Positions 8,453 to 16,512 of a DNA stretch of 58,045 bases are shown here, in pieces. The DNA comes from Actinospica acidithermotolerans (GTDB taxonomy: Bacteria > Actinomycetota > Actinomycetes > Streptomycetales > Catenulisporaceae): contig NZ_JAGSOH010000036.1 of assembly GCF_018139625.1 (NCBI RefSeq), positions 1 to 58,045 of the forward strand, read 5' to 3'. The notes under the pieces are model-generated. The model searched no databases and had not been told where the DNA came from. It worked only from the letters and a program-made list of their open reading frames with translations. Both the position numbers and the translations under genes were made by a program. Each line of letters opens with the position of its first letter. Position 1 is the first letter of the stretch.

Positions 8453-8616
8453 CGCAGTTGCTCCCTCATCCACACCTGGTCTGGTGCTCCGAGGGATCGC
8501 GGGAGGCGGAAGGACGGGGCGTGCGGCGGCACGGCACCTGCGAGCCGAACGCGGAATGCTGCCCCCGACTGCCGTGTCGGGGCACGTTCGACCGGGCGCG
8601 GCCGGGCCGACGTCCC

Positions 8617-8795
8617 GCGTGCCGCCTCCCATCCGGACTTTCGGCCGCCGCCCGCCGCGCTTCGCGCTGCGAGTCGACCGCCGATCACCGTCGGTCCCGG
8701 AGTTTCACCGGGTCAACCTTCGGCTCTGTCGCCAGAGCCAGCCGGGTCGCGGACTGTAACCGCCGGTTCGGAGTTTCACCGACCCCGGGGCACGC
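8617..8795 (-). promoter_or_regulatory. FMN riboswitch (RFN element)
   Basis: Read on the minus strand, the closing stem pairs GCGTGCC (8795-8789) with GGCACGC (8623-8617). Between them are the conserved blocks GGTGAAACTCCGAACCGGCGG, split here as GGTGAAACTCC plus ACCGGCGGT, then AGTCCGCGAC, GGTGAAACTCC plus GACCGACGGT, and AGTCCGGATGGGAG. This is the full RFN consensus. FMN binding would switch off the ribE operon. The 164 bases to ribE contain the expression platform, but a terminator or sequestering helix was not assigned by eye. Bases 8796-8920 upstream hold the promoter; no clear hexamers were identified. Confidence 0.96.
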
Positions 8796-8920
8796 TGTCG
8801 TCTCTACGCAACAGTGTGCCATGCGATCTCATTCCCGTGTCCAGCGGATTGCCGGGTGGTTCCTGTCACATCCGGCCGCGGCGACGCGTCGGTGCGGCAG
8901 GGGATCCGGCCGCGCCGGTC

Positions 8921-10117
8921 TCAGGAGGTGGCGGCGAGCGCCAGCGTGGCCCCGCCGACGGCGAGCACCGCGAGCACGGACCCTGAGATAAGCACCGCGC
9001 GCTTGGGCACGGCGAGTCCCGCGGCGTTGCAGCGTTCGAACCACAGCAGCATGGCCAGCGAGCCCCACGGCGTGATCAGCGGACCGGCGTTGGTGCCGAT
9101 CAGCAGCGCGAGCAGCTGAGTGTGGTTTCCCAGCGGGATGACGGCCTCGCCGGCGATGTAGGCGGGAAGGTTGTTGACGGCGTTCGCCAGCCCCAGCCCC
9201 GTACCCGCGGCCCGCAACTGCCCGACGAATCCGCCGTCCGTGCCGATGAGATGCCCCACGAGCGTGTCCAGCCCGTGCACGCTCAGCGTCTCGACGATCA
9301 GGAACATCCCGACCACGTTCGCGATCAGCCGCCACGGCAGCAGCGACCAGCGCAGCTGCTCGCGCCGCCGGAAGAAGAACGCGACGACGGTGACTCCCGC
9401 CGCGGCCGCCGACGCGAGCGCCAGCGGCGCCCCCGCGACGATCGCGATGACGAACAGCGCGCACGCGACCCCGGCGAACGTGCACAGCACCGGATCGGCG
9501 GGCCGGAACGGCGCCGGCGGGGTGAACCTCGCGGCCCCGCCCCGCCGCCCGCGCCGCCAGAAGAAGACCCACAGCACGATCATCGTCGCCGCCACGCTGA
9601 CGGCCTCCGGCGCCGCCATCCGCGCCGCGAACTCGGCGGTCGGCAGCGCGACCCGGTCGGCCGCGAGCAGGTTCGTCAGATTGCCGACCGGCAGCAGCAG
9701 GCTCGCCGTGTTCGCCAGGAACGCCGTCGTCACCGCGAGCGGCAGCGGCGCCACCCCCGCCCGATCCGCGAGCGCCAGCATGATCGGCGTGAGCAGCACC
9801 GCCGTCGTGTCGAGGTTCAACCCCACGGTGACCAGCACCGCCAGCAGCACGCACAGCAGGAACAGCACCGCGAACCGCCCCCGCGAAATGATCGCGAGCC
9901 GCGTCGCCAGCACATCGAACGTCTGCGCCTGACTCGTCAGCTCCGCCAGGATCACGACGCTGAACAGAAACGCCAGGATCGGCCGGATCCGATCGATGAT
10001 CGCACCGGCGTCCGCGGCAGGCAGCGCCCCCGTGGCCCAGCACAGGATCCCGACCCCCAGCAACCCGAGCGCGAGCAGATCCAGCGGATGCGGGCGGAGG
10101 CGTGTCACCCGGCGCAT
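8921..10117 (-). CDS. ArsB/SLC13-type membrane permease
   Basis: 398 residues with about 10-11 hydrophobic segments. Signature loops of the ion-transporter superfamily are LLPVGNLTNLLAAD near 142-155, NAVNNLPAYIAG near 304-315 and TNAGPLITPWGSLAMLLW near 333-350. The last matches the GPLxTPxGSLA motif of ArsB arsenite permeases. No arsR or arsC is nearby, so the transported anion is uncertain. The start at 10117 (MRRVTRL) is chosen over an upstream extension because a basic N-terminus directly before the first membrane segment is typical. Confidence 0.8.
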   Translation of the reverse strand: MRRVTRLRPHPLDLLALGLLGVGILCWATGALPAADAGAIIDRIRPILAFLFSVVILAELTSQAQTFDVLATRLAIISRGRFAVLFLLCVLLAVLVTVGLNLDTTAVLLTPIMLALADRAGVAPLPLAVTTAFLANTASLLLPVGNLTNLLAADRVALPTAEFAARMAAPEAVSVAATMIVLWVFFWRRGRRGGAARFTPPAPFRPADPVLCTFAGVACALFVIAIVAGAPLALASAAAAGVTVVAFFFRRREQLRWSLLPWRLIANVVGMFLIVETLSVHGLDTLVGHLIGTDGGFVGQLRAAGTGLGLANAVNNLPAYIAGEAVIPLGNHTQLLALLIGTNAGPLITPWGSLAMLLWFERCNAAGLAVPKRAVLISGSVLAVLAVGGATLALAATS

Positions 10118-10329
10118 TCTTCCGCCCAAGATCCGGGAAAGTCCACCGGGGTCCAGGTCTGCAGGCGAGAGCGGGCACCATTGCACAACCTATGTCCGAA
10201 ATGCCCGGAGTTACGTGCCGCTTGCGCCCGTCACGTCATCCGGCGCTTCGCCGCGGGTGCGCGGTGGGTTCGCCGTGCCAAGCGTCCGCCCCTTCGCCGG
10301 GATTCGCCGCCGCACCTCACCTCGGCCCC

Positions 10330-10551
10330 TTCGCTACGGCCCCCGCGCCTCACCTCCCGATGCTTCGCTGAGATTTTTCCCCGCCTTTCGCCGCTGCCCT
10401 TGCGCCGCGGTCTCGCCGCCCCTCAGCTCCGCCCCTTCGCCGAGGTCTCACCGCCCCTTGCGTCCGCCCCTTCGCCGCGGTCTCACCCCGCCGCGGTCTC
10501 GCCGCCCTCACCTGGGCCCCTTCGCCGAGGTCTCACCGCCCCTTGCGTCCG
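10330..10551. repeat. Degenerate GC-rich direct repeats in a 464-base gene-free stretch
   Basis: The stretch 10118-10581 holds no convincing gene. In its second half a 36-bp unit occurs twice without mismatch (10431-10466 and 10516-10551, 85 bp apart), beginning GCCCCTTCGCCGAGGTCTCA. Partial copies lie at about 10464-10487 and between 10330 and 10430. The unit length is not consistent with a coding repeat. It lies between two minus-strand genes, downstream of the ACT-domain gene. Confidence 0.7.
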
Positions 10552-10581
10552 CTCCGCTCGGGTTGGGCCTGTTATCTGTGG

Positions 10582-11214
10582 TCAGGCGCGCGCCCTGGGC
10601 ATCAGTCGCGCCCCCGCCACCGCCGAGGTGACCTCGGCCAGCCTGGTGAGCCGCAGCACCTCGAAGCGGTGGAAGTTCGGGTCGCCGAGCCGGCAGACCA
10701 GCACGCGCACGCCGCTGGCGCCGACCGGCGCCGACGCGTAGTGCGCCGAGCCGAAGGTCACGGCGCTCGCGCGCGGCGGCAGGTCGGGCAGCACGGGCTC
10801 GGCCGGCGCATCCCAGCTGCGCGCCACGACCGCGCCGCCCGGCTCCTGCGAGAGCACGAGGGCCCAGTCGGCGCCGAGGATGCGCGGCAGCGCGTCGGCC
10901 AGCAGGTTCAGCGCGGCGCGCGGGTCGGCGGCGATCCGGCCGAGCAGGTCGAGGTCGGGGAACGCGCCGGGCACCTCGCCGGAGGGCCGCATCCCCTCGA
11001 GCGTGACGCCGCCGAGGCCGCGCAGCGCAGCCTCCAGCGCGGGGCGCCGGTGCTCCTCCGGCATGAACACGGTGATCTCGTCGAGCGCCCGCCCCTGCTC
11101 CCGGCTGAGCACGTTGACCTGCACGATGTCCGCGCCGCACGCGCCGAGTTCCCGGGTGACCTGACCGAGCGCCCCCGGTCGGTCCGCCACCCACAGTCGC
11201 AGCCTGAGCAGCAT
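10582..11214 (-). CDS. ACT-domain protein
   Basis: A 210-residue protein beginning with an ACT domain (MLLRLRLWVADRPGALGQV, residues 1-19, and ADIVQVNVL near 28-36), a small-ligand sensing fold usually binding amino acids. The C-terminal 120 residues resemble the GAF-like second half of actinomycete ACT regulators that are not fused to an enzyme. Two ATG codons are possible, 11214 and 11220. GGAGAGG gives better spacing to 11214 and the ACT strand begins there. The ligand and partner are unknown. Confidence 0.75.
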   Translation of the reverse strand: MLLRLRLWVADRPGALGQVTRELGACGADIVQVNVLSREQGRALDEITVFMPEEHRRPALEAALRGLGGVTLEGMRPSGEVPGAFPDLDLLGRIAADPRAALNLLADALPRILGADWALVLSQEPGGAVVARSWDAPAEPVLPDLPPRASAVTFGSAHYASAPVGASGVRVLVCRLGDPNFHRFEVLRLTRLAEVTSAVAGARLMPRARA

Positions 11215-11374
11215 ACTCATGTCCTCTCCGTCCGGCGCGCCGCCGAGCGGTCCGTGCCCGGGCACGATCCAGTCAAACCGCCCGCCGTTTCCACACCGTT
11301 GCGTCCGGGTCACAACCGGGGTGCGCGAGCCACGTCACACTGCGCCACCCGGCTGAATCCGCCGCCGCACGGCG

Positions 11375-11830
11375 TCACCTGCGGCCGCGCCGCCGCCCAG
11401 CGAGTACGAGCCCTGCGAAGCCGGCCGCGAACAGCGCCCCCGCGACGAGCTCGTGGCTGCGGAACCGGTCCGGCGCCTCGTCCTGTATCCGCCCGTGGAA
11501 CTCGTCGAACCGGCGTGGGAAGAACGAGTGCCCGAAGAAGATCTTCGACGGCTTGTTGAGGTCGGGGAACGCCGCGCCGGCCATTCCCGCGAACACCGCG
11601 ACCCGGTCGGCCGGCCGCGCCGCCGCCGTCGCCGCGCCCATGACGGCCAGGCCGGTCAGCCCGTCCGCCACCGCCACCCGCATGAAGTGCTCGTGGCTCT
11701 CGAACCGCCCCCAGTGCGGAATCGCGTCGAGCACCAGGTGCGAGGCGAACCCCGTGGCGAACGCGGCCCACGGGCCGCGCGCCGTCGCCCCGATGATCGC
11801 GCCGGACAGAACGTGGTTCGTGACGAGCAT
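11375..11830 (-). CDS. Small membrane protein of the YdjM/metal-dependent hydrolase-like family
   Basis: 151 residues beginning MLVTNHVLSGAIIGATARG. The N-terminal His, and ASHLVLDAIPHWG near 31-43 with its His and Asp, are the hallmarks of the YdjM-type family (PF04307-like). Two or three hydrophobic segments place it in the membrane. FPDLNKPSKIFFGHSFFP near 89-106 repeats the Asp/His pattern. Family members have no established reaction. The ATG at 11848 is an alternative, but the conserved His-containing helix starts at 11830. Confidence 0.65.
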   Translation of the reverse strand: MLVTNHVLSGAIIGATARGPWAAFATGFASHLVLDAIPHWGRFESHEHFMRVAVADGLTGLAVMGAATAAARPADRVAVFAGMAGAAFPDLNKPSKIFFGHSFFPRRFDEFHGRIQDEAPDRFRSHELVAGALFAAGFAGLVLAGRRRGRR

Positions 11831-12019
11831 GAGATCAGTCTCCCCCATTCACCCGTACTGCGTATCCCTTCGCTGTCAGGCACCTGTCAGGCGCCGGATT
11901 TTAGCCCGTTAGGGTGATCTTTCCGAAATACCCGCCTTGGCAGCCGACGGGCCGTCAGGCTGGTCCGGACGGCCCCGAACGGGGCCGCGTAATTCCCGGC
12001 ATTGGAGGGAGGTGGGAGT

Positions 12020-12622
12020 ATGTCTGTCATGACGCGAGAGCTTCCGATGTGCGAGCAGGATGAGGTCGCCCCCCATCCGACGCGGAACTACGCGACTGTG
12101 CTGCGTGCGGTGTATGCGGAGATCGACCCGCCGGAGGGCTACCGGGTCGAGATCGTGGAGGGGCAGATCACCGTGTCACCGACGCCGGCGCCGGCGCCGG
12201 CGCACGCATATATCACCGGCTTGATCAGAAGCGCGGTGGATGCCGGCCTGCCCAATGAGTTCGGCGCCTACGAGAACCTGTCGTGCGAAGAACCCGAGAT
12301 CGACTGCTACATCCCGGACCTCGCGGTCTGGCCCCGTGAACTGCTGCGCAATGAGACCCACTGGGCCCTGCCGGGTGGCGAATGCCTCCTCGCGGTCGAG
12401 GTGACCTCACCGAAACAGGCCAGGCGCGACTATGCGAAGGCCGCCGGATACGCGCGTTCCGGAATTCCGATGTACCTCCTCGTCGACAGGCAGCGCCAGA
12501 CGTGCGTGCTCTTCACGGTGCCGGAGGGGGATGAATACCGGGAGCGGCATGAGATTCCGTTCGGCAAGCCGGTGACGCTGCCACTCGACCCGCCCGTGAC
12601 GATCGACACCGCAGAGTTCTGA
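12020..12622 (+). CDS. Uma2-family (DUF820) putative restriction-endonuclease-fold protein
   Basis: 200 residues of the Uma2 family, PD-(D/E)XK nuclease-like proteins of unknown biological role that are common in Streptomyces and cyanobacteria. The visible core is YRVEIVEGQITVSPTPAPAH-like sequence near 36-58, CYIPDLAVW near 94-102 with the catalytic Asp, and LAVEVTSPKQARRDYAKA near 123-140 with the E-x-(T/S)-x-x lysine-side motif. The start at 12020 is chosen because GGAGGTGGGAG precedes it. Codon use is slightly less GC-biased than in the neighbours. It is not linked to an obvious partner. Confidence 0.8.
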   Translation: MSVMTRELPMCEQDEVAPHPTRNYATVLRAVYAEIDPPEGYRVEIVEGQITVSPTPAPAPAHAYITGLIRSAVDAGLPNEFGAYENLSCEEPEIDCYIPDLAVWPRELLRNETHWALPGGECLLAVEVTSPKQARRDYAKAAGYARSGIPMYLLVDRQRQTCVLFTVPEGDEYRERHEIPFGKPVTLPLDPPVTIDTAEF

Positions 12623-12666
12623 CCGACTGCCGTGCGGCCAGGCGCCGCACGGCGGATTCGGCGGGC

Positions 12667-15213
12667 TCAGCCGTCGAAGCGGTCGAACTCCAGGACGCGG
12701 AGGATGGCGCGGCCGGCGGCGTCGGAGGCGGCGAGGTCGACCTCGGCGCGCAGGTGCCAGTCGTGGTTGTGGGCCGGGTCGTCGAGGATCTGGCGGGCCT
12801 TCCAGACGGTCGGGCCCTCCTCGATCTCGAAGAGCTTGGGGCCGCGGGCGTCGGGGCCGGTGCCGAGTTCCTCGTGCTCGTCGAAGTAGTCGCCGAGCGC
12901 CTCGTCCCAGTCGTCGAACTCCCAGGGGCCGGTCCACTCCTCGGTGTGCTCGAGGCCTTCGGCGTCCTCGGCGTCGAGGGCGACGAGGGCTTCGACCTCG
13001 TCGCGGGCGGCGAGTTCGACGCGGCGGAACAGGGCGTTGCGGACGAGCACCCGGAAGGCGCGGCGGTTGCCGGTGACCGGGGGCGGCGCGTCGTCGAGGG
13101 CGGCCTGGGCCGCGGCGTGCGCCTCGGGGTTGCGCAGGGCCTCCCACTCGTCGACGAGGCTGGAGTCGATCTGCCGGACCGTCTCGCCGAGCCATTCGAT
13201 CAGGTCGACGAGGTCGTCGCGCTTGATCGACTCCGGGATGGTGTGGCTGAGCGTGCGGTAGGCGTCGGCCAGGTAGCGCAGCACGATGCCCTCGACGCGG
13301 GCCAGGTCGTAGGCGGCGATGAAGTCGGCGAAGGTCATCGCCTGCTCGTACATCTCGCGGACCACGGACTTCGGGCTGACCGGGTGGTCGCCGATCCACG
13401 GGTGGGCGCGGCGGTAGGTGGCGTAGGCGTGCTCGAGCATCTCCTCGAGCGGCTTCGGGTACGCGATGTCGGCGACGCGCTCCATCCGCTCCTCGTACTC
13501 GACGCCGTCGGCCTTCATCGCGGCGATGGCCTCGCCGCGCGCCTTCTTCTCCTGCGCGATCAGGATCTGGCGCGGGTCGTCGAGGATCGACTCGATGATG
13601 GAGAGCAGGTCGAGCGCGTAGGACGCGGACTCGGGGTCGAGTAGGTCGAACGCGGCCAGCGCGAAGGTGGACAGTGCCTGGTTCAGGGCGAAGTCCTGCT
13701 GGAGGTCGACGGTGAGGCGGACGGTGCGTCCGGTCTCGTCGGGGGTCTCCAGGCGCTCGACGACGCCCGCGTCCAGCAGCGAGCGGTAGATGGCGATCGC
13801 GCGGTGGATGTGCTTGCGCTGGGCGGCGCGCGGCTCGTGATTGTCCGTCAGCAGCTTGCGCATCGCCTCGAAGGCGTTGCCGGGCCGGGCGATGATGGCC
13901 AGCAGCATCGCGTGGGTGACCTGGAAGCGGGAGACGAGCGGCTCGGGCTCGGCGTCGATGAGCTTCTCGAAGGTCTGGTCGCTCCAGTTGACGAAGCCCT
14001 CCGGCGGCTTCTTCCGGGTGTAGCCGCGCCGCCGCTTCGGGTCGTCGCCGATCTTGGCGAGCGCGCGCTCGTTCTCGATGACGTGGTCGGGGGCCTGCGC
14101 GGCGACGTAGCCGATGGTGTCGAAGCCGGCCCGGCCGGCCCGTCCGGCGATCTGGTGGAACTCGCGGGCGCGCAGCAGGCGGGAGCGGCGGCCGTCGTAT
14201 TTGGACAGGGCGGTGAACAGCACGGTCCGGATCGGCACGTTGACGCCGACGCCGAGGGTGTCGGTGCCGCAGATGACCTTGAGCAGGCCGGCCTGGGCCA
14301 GGCGCTCGACGAGGCGGCGGTACTTGGGCAGCATGCCCGCGTGGTGCACGCCGATGCCGTGCCGGATGAAGCGCGAGAGCGTGCGGCCGAAGCGGGTGGT
14401 GAACCGGAAGCCGCCGAGCAGCTCGGCGATCGCGTCCTTCTCCGCGCGCGAGCACACGTTCAGGCTCATCAGCGACTGGGCGCGCTCGATCGCCGCGGCC
14501 TGGGTGAAGTGCACGATGTAGACCGGCGCCTGGCCGCCTTCCAGCAGCTCCTGGACGGTCTCGTGCAGCGGAGTCATCCGGTACGAGTACGACAGCGGGA
14601 CCGGGCGTTCGGCGGAGCGGACGGTGACCGTGTCCTTGCCGGTGCGCCGCTTGAGGTCCAGCTCGAAGCGCTCGACCTCGCCGAGGGTGGCGGACATCAG
14701 CAGGAACTGGCTCTGCGGCAGCTCCAGCAGCGGGATCTGCCAGGCCCAGCCGCGGTCCGGGTCCGCGTAGAAGTGGAACTCGTCCATGACCACGAGCCCG
14801 GCCTCGGCCTGGGCGCCGTCGCGCAGCGCGATGTTGGCCAGCACCTCGGCGGTGCAGCAGATGATGGGCGCGCCCGGGTTGACCGACGCGTCGCCGGTCA
14901 TCATGCCGACCTGCGCGGACCCGAAGGCGTCGCAGAGGTCGAAGAACTTCTCCGAGACCAGCGCCTTGATCGGCGCGGTGTAGAAGGACCGCTCCCCGCG
15001 GGCGAAGGCCGCGAACACCGCGCCCGCCGCGACCAGGGACTTGCCGGAGCCGGTCGGGGTGGCCAGGATGACGTTCCCGCCGCTGGTCAGCTCGATCAGC
15101 GCCTCCTGCTGCGCCGGGTAGAGGCCGATGCCGCGGCCGGCGACCCAGGCCTCGAACGCGGAGTACAGGGAGTCCGGGTCGGTCGTGTCCGGCAGGTGGT
15201 CGAAGAGGTTCAC
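12667..15213 (-). CDS. DEAD/DEAH-box helicase with C-terminal DUF3516
   Basis: 848 residues of a Ski2-like actinobacterial superfamily 2 helicase. Walker A ATPTGSGKS lies at 51-59, motif II is DEFH at 144-147, motif III is SAT at 174-176, and motif VI is QIAGRAGRAG near residue 365. The region after about 400 matches the DUF3516 extension (RRRGYTRKKPPEGFVNWSDQ) found only with these helicases, which are usually called RNA helicases. The start is a GTG with no strong ribosome binding site. The downstream neighbour is the Uma2 gene, converging at 44 bases. Conserved and complete. Confidence 0.9.
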   Translation of the reverse strand: MNLFDHLPDTTDPDSLYSAFEAWVAGRGIGLYPAQQEALIELTSGGNVILATPTGSGKSLVAAGAVFAAFARGERSFYTAPIKALVSEKFFDLCDAFGSAQVGMMTGDASVNPGAPIICCTAEVLANIALRDGAQAEAGLVVMDEFHFYADPDRGWAWQIPLLELPQSQFLLMSATLGEVERFELDLKRRTGKDTVTVRSAERPVPLSYSYRMTPLHETVQELLEGGQAPVYIVHFTQAAAIERAQSLMSLNVCSRAEKDAIAELLGGFRFTTRFGRTLSRFIRHGIGVHHAGMLPKYRRLVERLAQAGLLKVICGTDTLGVGVNVPIRTVLFTALSKYDGRRSRLLRAREFHQIAGRAGRAGFDTIGYVAAQAPDHVIENERALAKIGDDPKRRRGYTRKKPPEGFVNWSDQTFEKLIDAEPEPLVSRFQVTHAMLLAIIARPGNAFEAMRKLLTDNHEPRAAQRKHIHRAIAIYRSLLDAGVVERLETPDETGRTVRLTVDLQQDFALNQALSTFALAAFDLLDPESASYALDLLSIIESILDDPRQILIAQEKKARGEAIAAMKADGVEYEERMERVADIAYPKPLEEMLEHAYATYRRAHPWIGDHPVSPKSVVREMYEQAMTFADFIAAYDLARVEGIVLRYLADAYRTLSHTIPESIKRDDLVDLIEWLGETVRQIDSSLVDEWEALRNPEAHAAAQAALDDAPPPVTGNRRAFRVLVRNALFRRVELAARDEVEALVALDAEDAEGLEHTEEWTGPWEFDDWDEALGDYFDEHEELGTGPDARGPKLFEIEEGPTVWKARQILDDPAHNHDWHLRAEVDLAASDAAGRAILRVLEFDRFDG

Positions 15214-15283
15214 CGGGACATCATCTCAGGACGGCGGACCTGCTCGGAGTCATCGGGGACAGGATGGAGCACGGCGCGGGCGA

Positions 15284-15515
15284 CGGCGCGGACCACCCCG
15301 CGGCCGACCGGTTAGCTGCGCGCGGAAAATCTCATCGGAGGCGGACCGCATCGCGGGCGACGGCGCGGACCACCCCGCGGCCGACCCGTCGGCGCGCGGG
15401 GAAAATCTCATCGGAGGCGGACCGCAACGCGGACTACGGCGCGGACCACCCCGCGGCCGACCGGTCAGTTGCGCGCGGAAAATCTCATCGGGGGCGGAGC
15501 GCATCGCGGGCGACG
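15284..15515. repeat. Three tandem imperfect repeats of about 77 bp
   Basis: In the 388-base gap before the hypothetical gene at 15602, units beginning CGGCGCGGACCACCCCGCGG start at 15284, 15361 and 15437, giving periods of 77 and 76 bp. Each contains GGAAAATCTCATCGG, an AT-richer core. The period is not a multiple of three and there are frame-shifting indels, so coding is unlikely. Apart from this array and a -10 element at its 3' end, the gap shows nothing else. Confidence 0.85.
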
Positions 15516-15587
15516 TCCGTTCCCACCTGCCCCGGAGTTCTCATGATGATCGCAGCCGACGTCTTCCATACATTAAGGCTCGACCGG

Positions 15588-15593
15588 TAATCT
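15588..15593 (+). promoter_or_regulatory. -10 element for a leaderless transcript of the gene at 15602
   Basis: TAATCT ends 8 bases before the ATG at 15602, and no ribosome binding site lies between them. Confidence 0.4.
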
Positions 15594-15601
15594 TTGCGGC
15601 C

Positions 15602-16381
15602 ATGGTGCTGAGAAGGCTGCTGCCCGGACGCAAGACCGACTCCGCGCGCGAGGGCGCGCCGGTGAGCGGCGAGGAGATCGCCGATCTGCTGGAGTCGCTG
15701 ACCGCCGCGTCGACGTCGGCGACGTGGAAGTGCCGGCACGCCGCCGGCTCGGTGATGGTCGAGGGCACGGTGGACTTCGCGGCGCGCGAGTCCCGGGCGA
15801 CGGTGATCCGCGGCAAGGCGACCTACGAGTACGTCCGGCGCGGCTCGACCGCGTTCCGGTCGCCGGTGCTGCAGGACGCGCCCGAGGACGCCGAGCAGAG
15901 CTGGGAGTACACCTCGGAGACCGACGCCTGCGGGATCCACGCGTACGCGATCCCCGGCGTGCTCGCGGCCGCCGTGCGCGCGGCCTCCGGAAACCTCGGC
16001 GTGGGCAAGCCGGAGGAGGTCGGCGAGCGGAAGCTGACCCCGGTCACCGTGACGCTCAAGCCGAAGACCACCGATCCGGACGGCCGGGTGGCCAGGCTCG
16101 CCCGCCAGCTGCGCGACCACGGCGCGATGGTGCTGCTGGTGAGCGCGCTGGTCGAGCCCTCTGGCTGGGACGACGAGACCGACGAGCCGACCGGGCCGAT
16201 GATCGCCCGGCTGCGGCTGGAGCTGCCGCACTGGACCCCGGCGGACAACCCGATGGACGATCACGCCGTCACGGTGGACCTGTTCGATCTGAACGAGCCG
16301 GTGGACATCGCGGTGCCGGAGGAGTCGGCGGCGGAGCGCCGCCGCACCAACCGCACCTGCGCGGACCTGGCGCTGTTCTGA
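15602..16381 (+). CDS. Conserved-looking hypothetical protein
   Basis: 259 residues, soluble, with no signal peptide or membrane segment. It has alternating beta strands and charged loops: ATWKCRHAAGSVMVEGTVDF near 40-59 and LRLELPHWTPADNPMDDHAVTVDLFDL near 210-236 look like beta-sandwich segments. I do not recognise the family. Good codon bias and the promoter just upstream support a real gene. It precedes murT by 127 bases on the same strand, but an apparent separate promoter lies between them. It ends RTNRTCADLALF. Confidence 0.65.
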   Translation: MVLRRLLPGRKTDSAREGAPVSGEEIADLLESLTAASTSATWKCRHAAGSVMVEGTVDFAARESRATVIRGKATYEYVRRGSTAFRSPVLQDAPEDAEQSWEYTSETDACGIHAYAIPGVLAAAVRAASGNLGVGKPEEVGERKLTPVTVTLKPKTTDPDGRVARLARQLRDHGAMVLLVSALVEPSGWDDETDEPTGPMIARLRLELPHWTPADNPMDDHAVTVDLFDLNEPVDIAVPEESAAERRRTNRTCADLALF

Positions 16382-16455
16382 TACACCGGTGGATGTGCGG
16401 GACGCGTTGCACAGTGGAAACCACGTCGTCGCGCGGGAGTGTCGGCGATCTTCGG

Positions 16456-16461
16456 TAGGGT
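16456..16461 (+). promoter_or_regulatory. -10 element upstream of the murT leader
   Basis: TAGGGT ends 6 bases before the GTG at 16468. Transcription would start on or beside that GTG. No convincing -35 is seen. Confidence 0.45.
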
Positions 16462-16467
16462 GACCGC

Positions 16468-16512
16468 GTGCACGTGGACCCCTGGACGGCGAACGGTGTG
16501 GTGGACGAGTGA
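16468..16512 (+). CDS. Possible 14-codon leader peptide coupled to murT
   Basis: GTG at 16468 opens a 14-codon frame (VHVDPWTANGVVDE) ending at TGA 16510-16512. This overlaps a murT GTG start at 16509 as GTGA, the same overlap that couples genes in the rib operon. The start codon is 6 bases after a -10 hexamer, so the frame would be read from a leaderless 5' end. Its role could be to deliver ribosomes to murT, which lacks a good ribosome binding site. This is inferred from layout only. Confidence 0.35.
   Translation: MHVDPWTANGVVDE

Noticed and set aside
9122-10741. Long plus-strand open frame opposite the ArsB-type permease and the repeat region
   Set aside because: It is dominated by Arg, Pro, Gln and His in the manner of an antisense frame, and the minus strand has membrane segments and permease motifs.
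15128-15601. Coding repeats in an extended frame upstream of the hypothetical gene at 15602
   Set aside because: The repeat periods of 77 and 76 bp shift the frame between units and no start with a ribosome binding site precedes them.
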